A stretch of 64,000 nt of DNA, from assembly GCA_023382975.1 (NCBI GenBank), contig JAHDXO010000034.1, forward strand, positions 1 through 64,000, written 5' to 3'. Of the stretch, positions 8,766-18,082 are shown piece after piece. The notes beneath the pieces were generated by a model. That model saw only the letters and a list, made by a program, of their open reading frames with translations. It ran no database searches and was not told the DNA's origin. The translations under genes and the position numbers were made by a program. The stretch comes from Pirellulaceae bacterium (lineage in GTDB: Bacteria > Planctomycetota > Planctomycetia > Pirellulales > Pirellulaceae). Positions within the stretch are counted from its first letter, which is position 1, and each line of letters starts with the position of its first letter.

Positions 8766-10799
8766 TCATGGATCCGCGTCCCAAGGCTGCCAGCGGCGGA
8801 CGCTGTCGAGCACTCGGATGCGGTCCCCGGCGCCGAGTTGTTCGTAGGCCTGGCGAGTCCACTGGTAGGCGGCGGGCATCTGGCCGACAAAGGTGATCGG
8901 CCGCGGGTAGAGCAGGGCCAGATTTTGCGGCAGGTCGCCGATGCGTAGGATGCCCAGGAACTCCGGCGTCTCCGGATTCTGATGGCTTTCCGGCGGATCG
9001 ACCAGAATGACCTCGCGGATCTGCGGATCGAGCAGCGCCGCGTAGATGGCCAGCGGCGCGGTGACGCCCTGTCCGTACACGGCGACCGGGCCGGTGGACG
9101 GCTCGCGGCGCAGCAGCGAGATGCCGGCCAGCAGATCGTGGACTTGCCGCTCGGGCAGCGTTTGCCCCAACAGCGGATAGACGCGGCGCAGGGTCCACAA
9201 GTAACCCGGTCCGACGGAGGTCACGGCCGTGTTGCGGACCTCGACGCCCGCAGTGGCGTACGGAGGACCGATGGCCGGCCGCGAAACGCCGCCGCCCGCA
9301 AAGGTGCTGCGCGCCTCGGGCTGCACCGCGAACAACACGGTGGGCACCGGCCACGCGACCGGTGCCGGTTCGGATTCCGCCGCAGTTCCGGCTACCTGCG
9401 GCTGCATGGTCTTGATGCGCAGTGTCAGTCCGTCCGGCGTGTCGAACACGTGCGTACCGAACCGCATCCCGCCTCGCTCGCTGCCGTCGGGGCGGTATTC
9501 GCGAACACGTACCGCGATGTCGCTGGGGATGTGCCGGAAGGTCAGCTCACGCAAGCGAGCCAGCGCAGCCTGCTGGTGTTCGCGCCACGCCGGGACGTCG
9601 GTCACCGATGGCGGTTCGGCCGCTTTGACCAGCAGCGTGTCGATCTGCCGCATGCGGTCGTCCTGCGGCAACTGGCCATCGAACACCAGCAGATTCTCCT
9701 CTGGTTCGACGAAATCCGTGACGTCGTCTTCGACCGGCGCCGGGTCGCCGCGCAGATGCGTATTGAACCAAGTGAAAATGGCCTGGCGCAGTTTGGGCGT
9801 GTAGCCGTGCGGAGTCAGGTCTTCGACCAGTTGGAACCGGTCGGCGGCGTCCAGCGCCGCGTACTGGTGCCGGATGCGCAGCGCCGCGTCGCGGTATCCG
9901 AACGGTCGCCACAGCACGTCTTCGGTGCTCGAGGCGATCAACAGCGCGCGCGGAGCGATCAGCGCACCGAGATCCGGCCAGCACCAGCGGTAGTAGTTGA
10001 TCCAGAAAGCGCAGTCGCAGTGCCCGTCCGTCGCGCGGTCGACGACCACGTGTTCGATGCTGCCGGTCTGGCACACGGGCACGACCACTTTGACCCGCGG
10101 GTCGGCGGCGCCCAGGCACCAGGAAACCACGCCGCCGCCGCTCAAGCCCGTCGCGCCCATCCGCTCGGAATCCACATCGGGTCGGGTTTCCAGATAGTCC
10201 AGCGCGCGCATCGCGTTCCACACCTCGGTCCCGACCGGCGTGTACCCGCGACTGGGCCAATCCCAGCGCCCTTCGCGGTACGTTCCGTGATGCAGGCCCT
10301 GCGATTCGCCCAACTGAATCGGATCGAGCACCAGCGCCACATAGCCGTGTTGGCCGAACCACCGCGGATTCGCCTGGTACGGCGGGTTGACTTTGCCTTT
10401 CGAATGCCCGCACAGGTACAGCACCGCGGGCAGTCGTCCCTCGACCTTGGCCGGGCGGTACAGATTTCCGATCACATAGGCGCCGGGCACGCTTTGGAAG
10501 TGGATCTTCTCCACCACGTAGTCGCCGCGATCGAGAATCCCGGTCACGGTGGCCTTCAGCGGCGTGCGTTCCGGCAGCGGCGACAGTCCCAGCATCTCGC
10601 GCCACATCTCCCGCCGCTGTTCGAGCGTCGCCTGCCATGCTTCGGGAGGCAGGGGCACGCTCAGCGATCCGCGCGACACCGCGATCGCCTCGTGGCACAC
10701 GCTGTCGTAGATCGTCTCCGCGCCCTCCGTCGGCGCTGACAGCAACAAACTACCCCAGCACAAACACGCAAGTACGGTGCAGGTACGGTTTGACGGCAT
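8766..10799 (-). CDS. secreted alpha/beta hydrolase (acetyl xylan esterase-like)
   Basis: A 677-residue exported protein with an N-terminal signal peptide (LACLCWGSLLLSAPTEGA). The first half is an alpha/beta hydrolase: the oxyanion region LYLCGHSKGK, then the nucleophile elbow GLSGGG with Ser220, and a likely catalytic histidine in DLTPHGYTP. Length and motifs resemble planctomycete esterases/dipeptidyl-peptidase-like proteins acting on plant or algal polysaccharide esters. The second half looks like a further hydrolase-like region without a clear nucleophile elbow. The substrate is not determinable. The next gene upstream on this strand is the M14 peptidase (45-base gap). Confidence 0.75.
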   Translation of the reverse strand: MPSNRTCTVLACLCWGSLLLSAPTEGAETIYDSVCHEAIAVSRGSLSVPLPPEAWQATLEQRREMWREMLGLSPLPERTPLKATVTGILDRGDYVVEKIHFQSVPGAYVIGNLYRPAKVEGRLPAVLYLCGHSKGKVNPPYQANPRWFGQHGYVALVLDPIQLGESQGLHHGTYREGRWDWPSRGYTPVGTEVWNAMRALDYLETRPDVDSERMGATGLSGGGVVSWCLGAADPRVKVVVPVCQTGSIEHVVVDRATDGHCDCAFWINYYRWCWPDLGALIAPRALLIASSTEDVLWRPFGYRDAALRIRHQYAALDAADRFQLVEDLTPHGYTPKLRQAIFTWFNTHLRGDPAPVEDDVTDFVEPEENLLVFDGQLPQDDRMRQIDTLLVKAAEPPSVTDVPAWREHQQAALARLRELTFRHIPSDIAVRVREYRPDGSERGGMRFGTHVFDTPDGLTLRIKTMQPQVAGTAAESEPAPVAWPVPTVLFAVQPEARSTFAGGGVSRPAIGPPYATAGVEVRNTAVTSVGPGYLWTLRRVYPLLGQTLPERQVHDLLAGISLLRREPSTGPVAVYGQGVTAPLAIYAALLDPQIREVILVDPPESHQNPETPEFLGILRIGDLPQNLALLYPRPITFVGQMPAAYQWTRQAYEQLGAGDRIRVLDSVRRWQPWDADP

Positions 10800-10844
10800 G
10801 ATTCCTCCTCCGTTGACGATGGGACCACGATTTCTCCGGTCACC

Positions 10845-13484
10845 TCAATACCCCGGCCCGAACAGGACGGCATTGACGAACAACCGCTGGGTCGCGGGAT
10901 ACATGGCGCGGAAATTCGGGTCGTCCGTAAAGGCGACCACGTGTCCGGACCCCAACGGTTCGTGGATCAGGTACGGCGTCTGGGCGATCACCTCCAGGGT
11001 CTCCGGCCAGCAGAAGCCGCTGGTCAACACGTTGGGTTGGGCGGCGAACGTGACCAGGCTGCGGCCCTTGGTGGCGTCGGGGGGCGTCAGGATGACGTTG
11101 CCGCGGTAGAACACGTCCAGCGGTTCCGGCGTGCCGAAGGTCAGCCAGTGCTGCTGGAAAACCTGGCCCCGCAGAAAGGCACCGGCCGACGAGTCGGCGG
11201 GTTGCGAATTGTCGGCATTCGCCGCATCGCCCGCCGTTTTCGCGCCGGGCTTGAACTTGCGCTGCACGCTCAGCAGCGAAGCCGGTTTCTGCGCGGCCCA
11301 CGACGCCGCTCGCTTGACCATGATCAGTGTGCCGCCCTGGCTGACCCACTGCCGCAGGCGGGCGATCTCGCTCTCGCTGATCGCGTCGCGGCCGCTGTAC
11401 TCGCCGTCGGGCAGCACGAGCACGTTGTAGTCCGTCAAGTCGAGGCGGCCCAGGTTTCGGCCTGCGACGCGCGTGACCGGATAGCGCCACACTTGGTCGA
11501 ACAAATACCATGTATGCCCGACGGCATAACTGGCGGGATAGTCGACCAACATGGCCGCCTTGGGAGGCCGGATCCACTTGACGTGTGGACCGCCGAGCTG
11601 CGCGCCGGCCGAGGTCAAGGCCGTATCGCTCGCCACGATCCGCAGCCCGTACTGGTGCGCCGCACGCTCCATCGCTCCGTGCAATCGATCGGGGTTTTCG
11701 CCCGTTCGCAGGATCAGCGAGCCGCGCGGGAATTCCTCCTCGCCCAGCCGGAATTCGCGGTCGGCGACGTGGACGCGCAGCCCTTGCCGCAGCCAGGCGA
11801 AAAGGGCGGGAATCGCCGCGTCGTCGCCGCGAACCGAGTACACCGCCTTGGCCGGGCCGCCGATCACTTTTCCCGCTGGCCTAGTCCCGTCCCACGGCTG
11901 AACGGCCACATCGACCGGCGCGGAACTCGACACGCAATCGGCGCCGAACGCCAGCGGCAGCGACCAAGCCGTCACGTCGTAGATCTCGTCCGGAAACCGG
12001 TCTGCGTTGCGCTCGAGCTGCCGCTCGATGAACTCGGGTTTCAGCGGGACTTGGCGATCCAGCAGCACGCGGACCAGACGTCCGGCCGGTTGAGCGACCG
12101 GGACGCGATAGCTGCCGGCGGGGATCTGCCGTCGGGTCGTCTTGTCGGTGCGAACGTCGGTCGCGTCGAGCTTGACGCTCTTGGTTACCTGCTGGACGTC
12201 GACACCGTTGTTGCGGAGCAGTTCGGCCAGCGCGGCCGACCGCGTGGGGGACTCGCCGGGCAGCAGGAAGAAGTCGCGGACCGGGCCTTCGAGGCCCAGT
12301 TGAACGCTGCTGCGCCGCGCCTCGTGGAATTCGTTGACCAACCGCCGCGAGTTGGCGGCGGCGAATTCGATCGCGACCAGCGAACTGACGTAATGATGCC
12401 GGACGGCGTCGCGCAGGTGCAGCGTCCGTTCGTCGTCGCGGCGGATGAGCAACCCGCGCACGCCCGCCTGCTCCCACAGATGCGCCAGTCCGCCTTGGAA
12501 GTTGGGCCAGGTCGAGCCGTAGCCCGGATAGAAGGCCTCGAACATCTCGCGCGTGGTGTACGCGAAGCCGTATTCGTCATAGCGGCCGGCAAGCTGCCGA
12601 GCTAGTTGGTCCAGCGACTCGATCTGCCGCGGCAGGAAGAACGGGTTGACCGGCTCGCCTTTGGGACTGAAGAAGTAGTTGGCGTTGTGTCCCATCTCGT
12701 GGGCGTCCACGTAGGTGTGCGGCTGCCAATGCAGATAGGCGGCCACCTTGGCCCGCGATTCGACCTGGCTCTGCAGGAACCAGTCGCGGTTCATGTCGAA
12801 CAGGTAATGGTTGAACCGCCCGCTGGGCCAGCGCTCGGTGTGTTCGGTCGCCAGTGGTTGCGCGTCCGGGAACACGCCGCGGGCTTCGCGGTACGCGTTG
12901 ACAAACCGCTCGTGGCCGTCCGGATTCTGCAGCGGGTCGATCAGCACCAGGGCATCGTCCAGCAACCGCTGCGTCTCGGGGCGCTGGTCGGCCAGCAGAT
13001 GATAGGCCGTCAGCAGCGCGGCCTCGGTGCCGGACGTTTCGTTGCCGTGAATCGTGTACGCCAGCCAGACCAGCGTCGGCACTCCGGCGGCGACTCGGCG
13101 GACCCGCTCAGCCGGCAACGTCCGCGGATCGGCCAGTTGCAGGTTGGCCGCGCGGATTTCTTCGCGCCGCTGGATGTGCTCGGGCTTGCCGATGATCAGA
13201 TAGTACAGCGTGCGTCCTTCGTAGGTCTTGCCGTACGGCACCAGCACCGCGCGGTCCGGTGCGGCTTTGACCAGCGCCTTCAGGTAGCGTTCCATCTGGG
13301 CATAGCTGGTGATGTCTTGGGCCCAGTCGTGTCCGACGGCTTTCTTGAGCGTCGGGATCTGCGGATCGGCCTGGATGGCCGGGTCGGGCAGCCAACTCGC
13401 TTGACCCGCGGCCGGCTCGGCGGCCTGCGCCCATCCTGCGACCCACAACACCAACCAACCCGCGACCGCGAAACGCGTCCTCAT
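10845..13484 (-). CDS. secreted M14-family zinc carboxypeptidase
   Basis: About 879 residues beginning MRTRFAVAGWLVLWVAGWAQA, a clear signal peptide. Zinc ligands of peptidase M14 appear as HGNETSG (His146, Glu149) with the third histidine in the VDAHEMGHNANY region. NPDGHERFVN and AHLWEQAGVRG match the substrate-binding and catalytic-glutamate regions. The C-terminal ~350 residues look like the class-I-amidotransferase-like domain often attached to large M14 proteins. It acts outside the cytoplasm, probably in peptide scavenging. It is followed by the esterase gene. Confidence 0.85.
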   Translation of the reverse strand: MRTRFAVAGWLVLWVAGWAQAAEPAAGQASWLPDPAIQADPQIPTLKKAVGHDWAQDITSYAQMERYLKALVKAAPDRAVLVPYGKTYEGRTLYYLIIGKPEHIQRREEIRAANLQLADPRTLPAERVRRVAAGVPTLVWLAYTIHGNETSGTEAALLTAYHLLADQRPETQRLLDDALVLIDPLQNPDGHERFVNAYREARGVFPDAQPLATEHTERWPSGRFNHYLFDMNRDWFLQSQVESRAKVAAYLHWQPHTYVDAHEMGHNANYFFSPKGEPVNPFFLPRQIESLDQLARQLAGRYDEYGFAYTTREMFEAFYPGYGSTWPNFQGGLAHLWEQAGVRGLLIRRDDERTLHLRDAVRHHYVSSLVAIEFAAANSRRLVNEFHEARRSSVQLGLEGPVRDFFLLPGESPTRSAALAELLRNNGVDVQQVTKSVKLDATDVRTDKTTRRQIPAGSYRVPVAQPAGRLVRVLLDRQVPLKPEFIERQLERNADRFPDEIYDVTAWSLPLAFGADCVSSSAPVDVAVQPWDGTRPAGKVIGGPAKAVYSVRGDDAAIPALFAWLRQGLRVHVADREFRLGEEEFPRGSLILRTGENPDRLHGAMERAAHQYGLRIVASDTALTSAGAQLGGPHVKWIRPPKAAMLVDYPASYAVGHTWYLFDQVWRYPVTRVAGRNLGRLDLTDYNVLVLPDGEYSGRDAISESEIARLRQWVSQGGTLIMVKRAASWAAQKPASLLSVQRKFKPGAKTAGDAANADNSQPADSSAGAFLRGQVFQQHWLTFGTPEPLDVFYRGNVILTPPDATKGRSLVTFAAQPNVLTSGFCWPETLEVIAQTPYLIHEPLGSGHVVAFTDDPNFRAMYPATQRLFVNAVLFGPGY

Positions 13485-13873
13485 GTTTGCAACCCTTTGA
13501 AGCGAGAACTCTTCTGAGACACCCAGAAACCAATGCACTGACAGCCGGCAACAGTGGGACAGCTCGTGTCTCTCGCGATTTGCCTCCGCAATGGTCGTTT
13601 CACCGCGCGGGCGCCACCTGCCAAACGCTCCATTTTGATTCGAGCCGGAGCGAAATCAACCCGCCCGATCTCGGCGAAAACCACAGAGCTCCTCCACGCG
13701 ACTCTTCATCGGACACTCACCAAGTCTTCATCGCTTCTTTATGTACCCTCGTACAATCTCGACCATACGATGCTACGGGAGAGGACGCAGTCGGCGAATC
13801 GGGTCGCCGCAGTGAGACGTTCCTTCGAATGCAGTACATGAAAAGGAAAATAACGGTGATTTGGAGATTTGCG
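13485..13873. other. non-coding stretch between divergent genes
   Basis: About 390 bases between the divergent M14 and DUF1559 genes. The DUF1559 frame is open through it, but the upstream part has no protein-like composition. It should hold both promoters; I see no clear motif. Confidence 0.4.
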
Positions 13874-14866
13874 ATGGCTGGCTTAGTAGAAGGCCGCAGG
13901 TTTGGAAGAGTTCGGCGGTCTGCGTTCACGCTGGTCGAGTTGCTGGTGGTGATCGCGATTATCGGTATTTTGGTGGCGCTGCTGTTGCCCGCGGTCCAGG
14001 CGGCCCGCGAGGCGGCTCGGCGAACGCAATGCACAAACAATCTGAAGCAGTTGGGCGTGGCGTTGCACAATTACCACGACACGCATCGGAAGTTCCCGCC
14101 CTCGGGAATTCACAACCGAGACGGACACGGGGCCTCGGCCACCAGTTCCAGTTGGGGTCCGTCATGGCTGGTGATGCTGCTGCCGTTTTTCGAACAAGAG
14201 GGCCTGTACAATCAGTACGATTTCGTGTTGCCTCGGGCTCGCGACGGGGTGAATCAATCCGTCGTGGTGGTGAACATCCCGTCGCTCAAGTGTCCAAGCG
14301 ACGGCGGCGTCAAACAGCCTTGGTCCAATTCGGTCAATTTTGCACGAGGAAACTACGCTGCCAACTGCGGCGTCAGCAACGCGTTTTCGCGGAGCAATTT
14401 CGATATCGAACGCGAACGGGGGCCGTTTTCCATGGCCCGGCACTACGGTGCCCAATTGGCCGACGTTCAGGATGGCTCGTCCAACACGGTCCTGCTGAGC
14501 GAACTGATCGCCGGCTCGCGCAGCGGGGATGTCCGCGGCGCATGGGCCTATCCGAGCGGCGCGTATTTCTGCGGGGCGACGCCTCATTACGACAACCCGC
14601 GTTATGTGCTGCGGATGAACGGCATCGCGCTGGACAACGGCATGCGAGACCGGCCATCGGCCTGCTCGGCCGACAATGACGATCCACAATTGCGTTGCAC
14701 CTCGGGCGGCTCGCGATCCGCTCAGACGGCGCGCAGCAAGCATCCCGGCGGCGTCCAAGTCTGCTTGGTCGACGGATCGGTGCGTTTCGTCAACGAATCG
14801 GTTGCATTAGAGACGTGGCAAGCTCTGCTGGCCATCGCCGATGGCACCAGTATCGGTCCCTACTAA
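13874..14866 (+). CDS. DUF1559 type-II-pseudopilin-like protein
   Basis: A planctomycete-typical secreted protein with a type IV prepilin-like N-terminus: after a short basic leader comes SAFTLVELLVVIAIIGILVALLLPA, the N-methylation/transmembrane helix, then AAREAARRTQC. The C-terminal H-x9-DG motif is present (HPGGVQVCLVDG). Start 13874 (MAGLVEG) has GGAG eight bases upstream; an earlier ATG at 13838 is possible. Such proteins are often among the most expanded families in Planctomycetota, with unknown function. A lipoprotein gene follows after 28 bases. Confidence 0.9.
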   Translation: MAGLVEGRRFGRVRRSAFTLVELLVVIAIIGILVALLLPAVQAAREAARRTQCTNNLKQLGVALHNYHDTHRKFPPSGIHNRDGHGASATSSSWGPSWLVMLLPFFEQEGLYNQYDFVLPRARDGVNQSVVVVNIPSLKCPSDGGVKQPWSNSVNFARGNYAANCGVSNAFSRSNFDIERERGPFSMARHYGAQLADVQDGSSNTVLLSELIAGSRSGDVRGAWAYPSGAYFCGATPHYDNPRYVLRMNGIALDNGMRDRPSACSADNDDPQLRCTSGGSRSAQTARSKHPGGVQVCLVDGSVRFVNESVALETWQALLAIADGTSIGPY

Positions 14867-14894
14867 CTCAGATTCCGGATAAGGAACCATGACC

Positions 14895-15284
14895 ATGAAA
14901 AGATTGATTCTCGGATTGCTGCTGCTGGCGATCATTGGATGCGGGCGGAGTAGAATGCCCTACACGGACCATTCCCGCGATTCGGCGGCCTACGCCAAAG
15001 ACATCAAGGAACTGGTGATCGACCACGTGGGACTGGCCAAGAAGTCCCGCGAGCCGGCCGACATGATCGCGCCGATCATCAACGAATTGGAACAGATCCG
15101 CGAACGGCCGACCGGCCAGCACCACAGCGTTTATGAAGAACTGCTGGAAACGGCTCGCCGAGTGTTCGACGCCTGTCAGCAGGGCAACGGTCGACCGACG
15201 GGCATTGACAAACAACTGGACCAACTGGTCGCGTTGGTCGACCGGCTGCCCGGCGATGTGAACATCGTCTACGAGCAACAATAG
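14895..15284 (+). CDS. small lipoprotein downstream of DUF1559
   Basis: A 129-residue exported protein with a lipobox (LLLLAIIGCG) directly after the signal helix. Start 14895 has AGGA at good distance; an ATG six bases earlier is also possible. The mature part is helical and charged, with no recognised domain. A lipoprotein of this kind often follows DUF1559 genes in planctomycetes, which suggests partnership at the envelope. This pairing is seen again, with a different lipoprotein, at 50.8-52.5 kb. Confidence 0.75.
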   Translation: MKRLILGLLLLAIIGCGRSRMPYTDHSRDSAAYAKDIKELVIDHVGLAKKSREPADMIAPIINELEQIRERPTGQHHSVYEELLETARRVFDACQQGNGRPTGIDKQLDQLVALVDRLPGDVNIVYEQQ

Positions 15285-15431
15285 ACTGGCCGGAGTCGAG
15301 GTGCATCAGGCTCTTGCCCCGTTCTTGCCGTCCAACCGCCGTTTTTCGCTCTGCTTTGGCAAGTTCGCCCCCTTGGTGTAGAATGCCAACGGATTCGATT
15401 TCGGGTTGGACCGGTGAGAGCGGGGGATTGC

Positions 15432-15800
15432 ATGAGCAACGGGGCGTCTGAAAACCGCGAAGTCGGCTTCTGCGAGGAAGCCTATGTTTATCAGGAGCCG
15501 GAAGGCCAGATCGCTGCTCACGAAGAGGAGAATCCCGAGTCGCCGTGGTCGTATGCCGTCAAACGCGGAAAGAAGCCGGTTTCGCTGAGCGGCGTCGAGT
15601 GGCGGATTCTGAAACTGCTCGCCTCGAAGCCCTACCACGCCTTCACCCCGCGCCGCATCGCCGCCGCGGTGACGACCGAAAGCCAGCCGGTCACCGAGGA
15701 ATCGCTCCGCGGACACATCACGTCGCTGCGCGAGAAACTGGGCTTCTTCGCCGACTACGTGCAAACGGTGCCCTACGTCGGCTACCGGTTCCGTGAATAG
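15432..15800 (+). CDS. stand-alone OmpR/PhoB-type winged-helix protein
   Basis: A 122-residue protein whose C-terminal ~85 residues match the Trans_reg_C fold: VSLSGVEWRILKLLASKPYH, then the recognition helix ESLRGHITSLREKLG and the wing VQTVPYVGYRF. No receiver domain precedes it; the N-terminal ~40 residues are acidic. GGGGGA before the ATG at 15432 decides the start over an in-frame ATG at 15414. It is probably a DNA-binding regulator without phosphorylation control. A perfect inverted repeat lies downstream. Confidence 0.8.
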   Translation: MSNGASENREVGFCEEAYVYQEPEGQIAAHEEENPESPWSYAVKRGKKPVSLSGVEWRILKLLASKPYHAFTPRRIAAAVTTESQPVTEESLRGHITSLREKLGFFADYVQTVPYVGYRFRE

Positions 15801-15852
15801 AAGCGGGGCGCGGGCGCGGAACGCGACTCTTCAGGTGGATCGCGGTGGTCAG

Positions 15853-15940
15853 GAATGACAAAAAGATTGATGACAAAAAAATTGATGACAAAAAAATCAG
15901 CCACCGAACCATCTTTTTGTCATCAATCTTTTTGTCATTC
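15853..15940. repeat. palindromic element of 15-bp GACAAAAAgATTGAT units
   Basis: Three 15-base tandem units of the form GACAAAAA(g/a)ATTGAT are followed by an inverted copy. The outer 27 bases (15853-15879) and 15914-15940 are perfect reverse complements. It lies between the convergent ends of the winged-helix gene and the alginate-lyase-like gene, so terminator function is plausible. The unit closely resembles the GGCAAAAAGATCGGG units at the restriction island. Confidence 0.85.
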
Positions 15941-15999
15941 AACTCTTCCTGGACGACGCTGCATCGACAAGGAATTGTCGATGTTGACGCCCGAGAGAT

Positions 16000-17084
16000 T
16001 TACAGACCGCCGTGGGTGAAGGTCAGCGCGGGGGCGCTGTGGCGGGCGGTCAGGGGGCGCGACTGCCGCAGCAACTCCGCGGCGTGTTCGTTGGGCCAGT
16101 GGGCATGGAGGATCTCGAAGTAGCTGAAATAGTCCACGCCGCGCAGTCGTTTGGCGTCGCCCTCCCAGTACGGAAACGAGGCGGGATCGCGGGTCCAGCC
16201 CGCCAGCGGCTCGAACGCTTGGCGAACCGTCCGGCCCTTCGGCGATTGCCAATCGTACACGTCCCGGCCGGCAAGACGGAGGATCTCGGCGGCGATCGTC
16301 TGCGGGAACAGCGAGAAATGCGAGTACCAGATGCCGCGCTCGCCGCCGCTGCGCCGAACTTCGTGATGCAGGTGCCCGCGGTCGTCGATCTGCTCGTCCA
16401 GCAAGTCCTTCCAGCGTTGTTCGCCGCGATCCAGCAGCGCGCCGTCGTCCAGGTACTTGGCACAGGCCAGCACCAGGACCAAACCCCAGTTGCCCCAGTT
16501 GTTGTTGCGGTCCATCGTGTTCAGTGGCAATGCCGTCTCGCGGCAGAAACGTCGGAACGCATCCTGGCGGTCGGACGAGAATCCCGGTGAAGCCGCCAGC
16601 AGGTCCGCGCCAAAGATCATCGCCGGGAAGTGGTAGCTGAACGAGAGCGTCGAGTCGTCCTGGCGACTGGTCGATTGGACGGTACGCACCCAGCCATCGA
16701 TCAGACGGACGGCGGACTGGGCGTAGCGAGGATCGTCGGTCATCCGCCAACACAACGCCAACTCGTACACCGCATTGGCATCGTCCTGCAAGCCTTGCTT
16801 GGCCCGCGCGTGGCCCGCCGCGTCCCCGGGACGTACCAGTGCTCGGGCGCGTGGGGCTGGCGGTCGAGCAGTTGCTCGGCACGGGCCCGGAGCGCAAGCC
16901 ATGCCGAATAGGTCGGCTCGACTTGCTGTCCGACTCGTTGCTTGAGCGTCTGCAGCCTTGCTTCGCTGAGAAAGACTTCGCGCGGTGTCCGGACTTCGGC
17001 GACTGCCGGACGCGTGCTGACGGAGATCGCCGCCAGGCTGGCGATCAACAACGCCCGAACCGTTGTTCCCTGATGTCGTCGCAT
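16000..17084 (-). pseudogene. alginate-lyase-like secreted protein, frameshifted
   Basis: The N-terminal part (start 17084, MRRHQGTTVRALLIASLAA, a signal peptide) reads up to EHWYVPG. The remainder continues one frame away as DAAGHARAKQGLQDDANAVYEL and ends at 16000. The break falls in the run CCCGGGG near 16826-16832; one extra base there would restore a single protein of about 360 residues. The C-terminal part has the RNNNWGNWG motif and HHEV/SHFSL stretches resembling the alginate lyase superfamily (PL5-like). Either a real frameshift or a homopolymer sequencing error explains it. It would degrade uronate polysaccharide in the periplasm if intact. Confidence 0.75.
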
Positions 17085-17311
17085 GGTGTCCTCGATCTTC
17101 TTGTGGTGCAATTCACGCAGGATGAAGTGTACCAGATCGGCTGCACAGAATGCAGGGATTGGTTATAAATGGCCGGTGAAGAAGGGGAAGTCATGTACGG
17201 CCGGACCCGACGCCCGATGGACGACAAGGAATTCGAACCCGAAGAAACTTCCAGCGCTACTGGAAATGGTCGGGCGATTGAAGCAAACTAGGGGCCAAGG
17301 AGGCAACGAAG

Positions 17312-18082
17312 ATGGCGAAGACCGCCAATCCGGAAGATCTGGTGTTGGAAGCGATGGAGCGGGCGTTGGCCGATCCGACGCCTCGAAAACTGCACGGCAC
17401 CAAGGCGAATCCAGGCATTTTCATGACTTCATCCGCGGCGGCGAAGGCGGCTGCACAGCTCTGTCTCGAGCGAGGGCTGATTGTGCCCTGTGGACAGCGA
17501 GGAACAAAGTCGAAGATCGAAACGCTGTACGGTTTGGCGCCCGCGGGAATCATGTATCTGCTCGAACACGATCCGCTTCGGCAACTGCTGACGGCTACTC
17601 ACGATGCCGTGGCGCGGCTGGTCCAGACTAGCGTTACATGCCAGCAGACCTTGGCCGCCGTGCAACAGCAAGCGACGCAGTTGCAGGACGTTGTGCAGCG
17701 TGCCGCGAGCCGGCTCGAGCTGCCGGACATTGAAAAAATGCTCGCGGCCGTCCCCACGGCCAAGGGCGAAAGCGGGACTCAGGCCGCGACAGGCGGCTCC
17801 GGTGATGCGACGGCGAAGTTGGCCGACGAATTGCAGCAGCACGTCCAGCAGCACAAACGCCAGTCTCCGCTGCGCCCGCTCGATCTGCCTCAACTGTTCC
17901 GTTTTGCCCGGTCGCGACAGCCCGACCTCAGTTTGGGCCAGTTTCACGACTTGGTGCGACGATTGTCCGACGCTGGACGGATCCGGCTCTCTCCTTTTAC
18001 CCAGGCGATGTATCAGTTGCCGGAACCCCAGTGCGCGATGATCGTCGGCCGCGAGATCATGTACTATGTCGAAGGTGTTTGA
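17312..18082 (+). CDS. unknown protein: two winged-helix-like regions joined by a coiled coil
   Basis: A 256-residue protein with a strong ribosome-binding site (AAGGAGG). Residues 1-90 look like a winged helix (AAAKAAAQLCLERGLIV ... YGLAPAGIMYLLEHDPLRQLL). Residues 100-135 are a Gln/Ala/Val-rich coiled coil, and residues 185-256 look like a second winged helix (LSLGQFHDLVRRLSDAGRIRL, ending MYQLPEPQCAMIVGREIMYYV). I do not recognise the family. Its stop lies inside the next gene (17-base overlap with the ATPase), so the two proteins are probably made together; a DNA-binding or adaptor partner for the ATPase is an inference. Confidence 0.7.
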   Translation: MAKTANPEDLVLEAMERALADPTPRKLHGTKANPGIFMTSSAAAKAAAQLCLERGLIVPCGQRGTKSKIETLYGLAPAGIMYLLEHDPLRQLLTATHDAVARLVQTSVTCQQTLAAVQQQATQLQDVVQRAASRLELPDIEKMLAAVPTAKGESGTQAATGGSGDATAKLADELQQHVQQHKRQSPLRPLDLPQLFRFARSRQPDLSLGQFHDLVRRLSDAGRIRLSPFTQAMYQLPEPQCAMIVGREIMYYVEGV

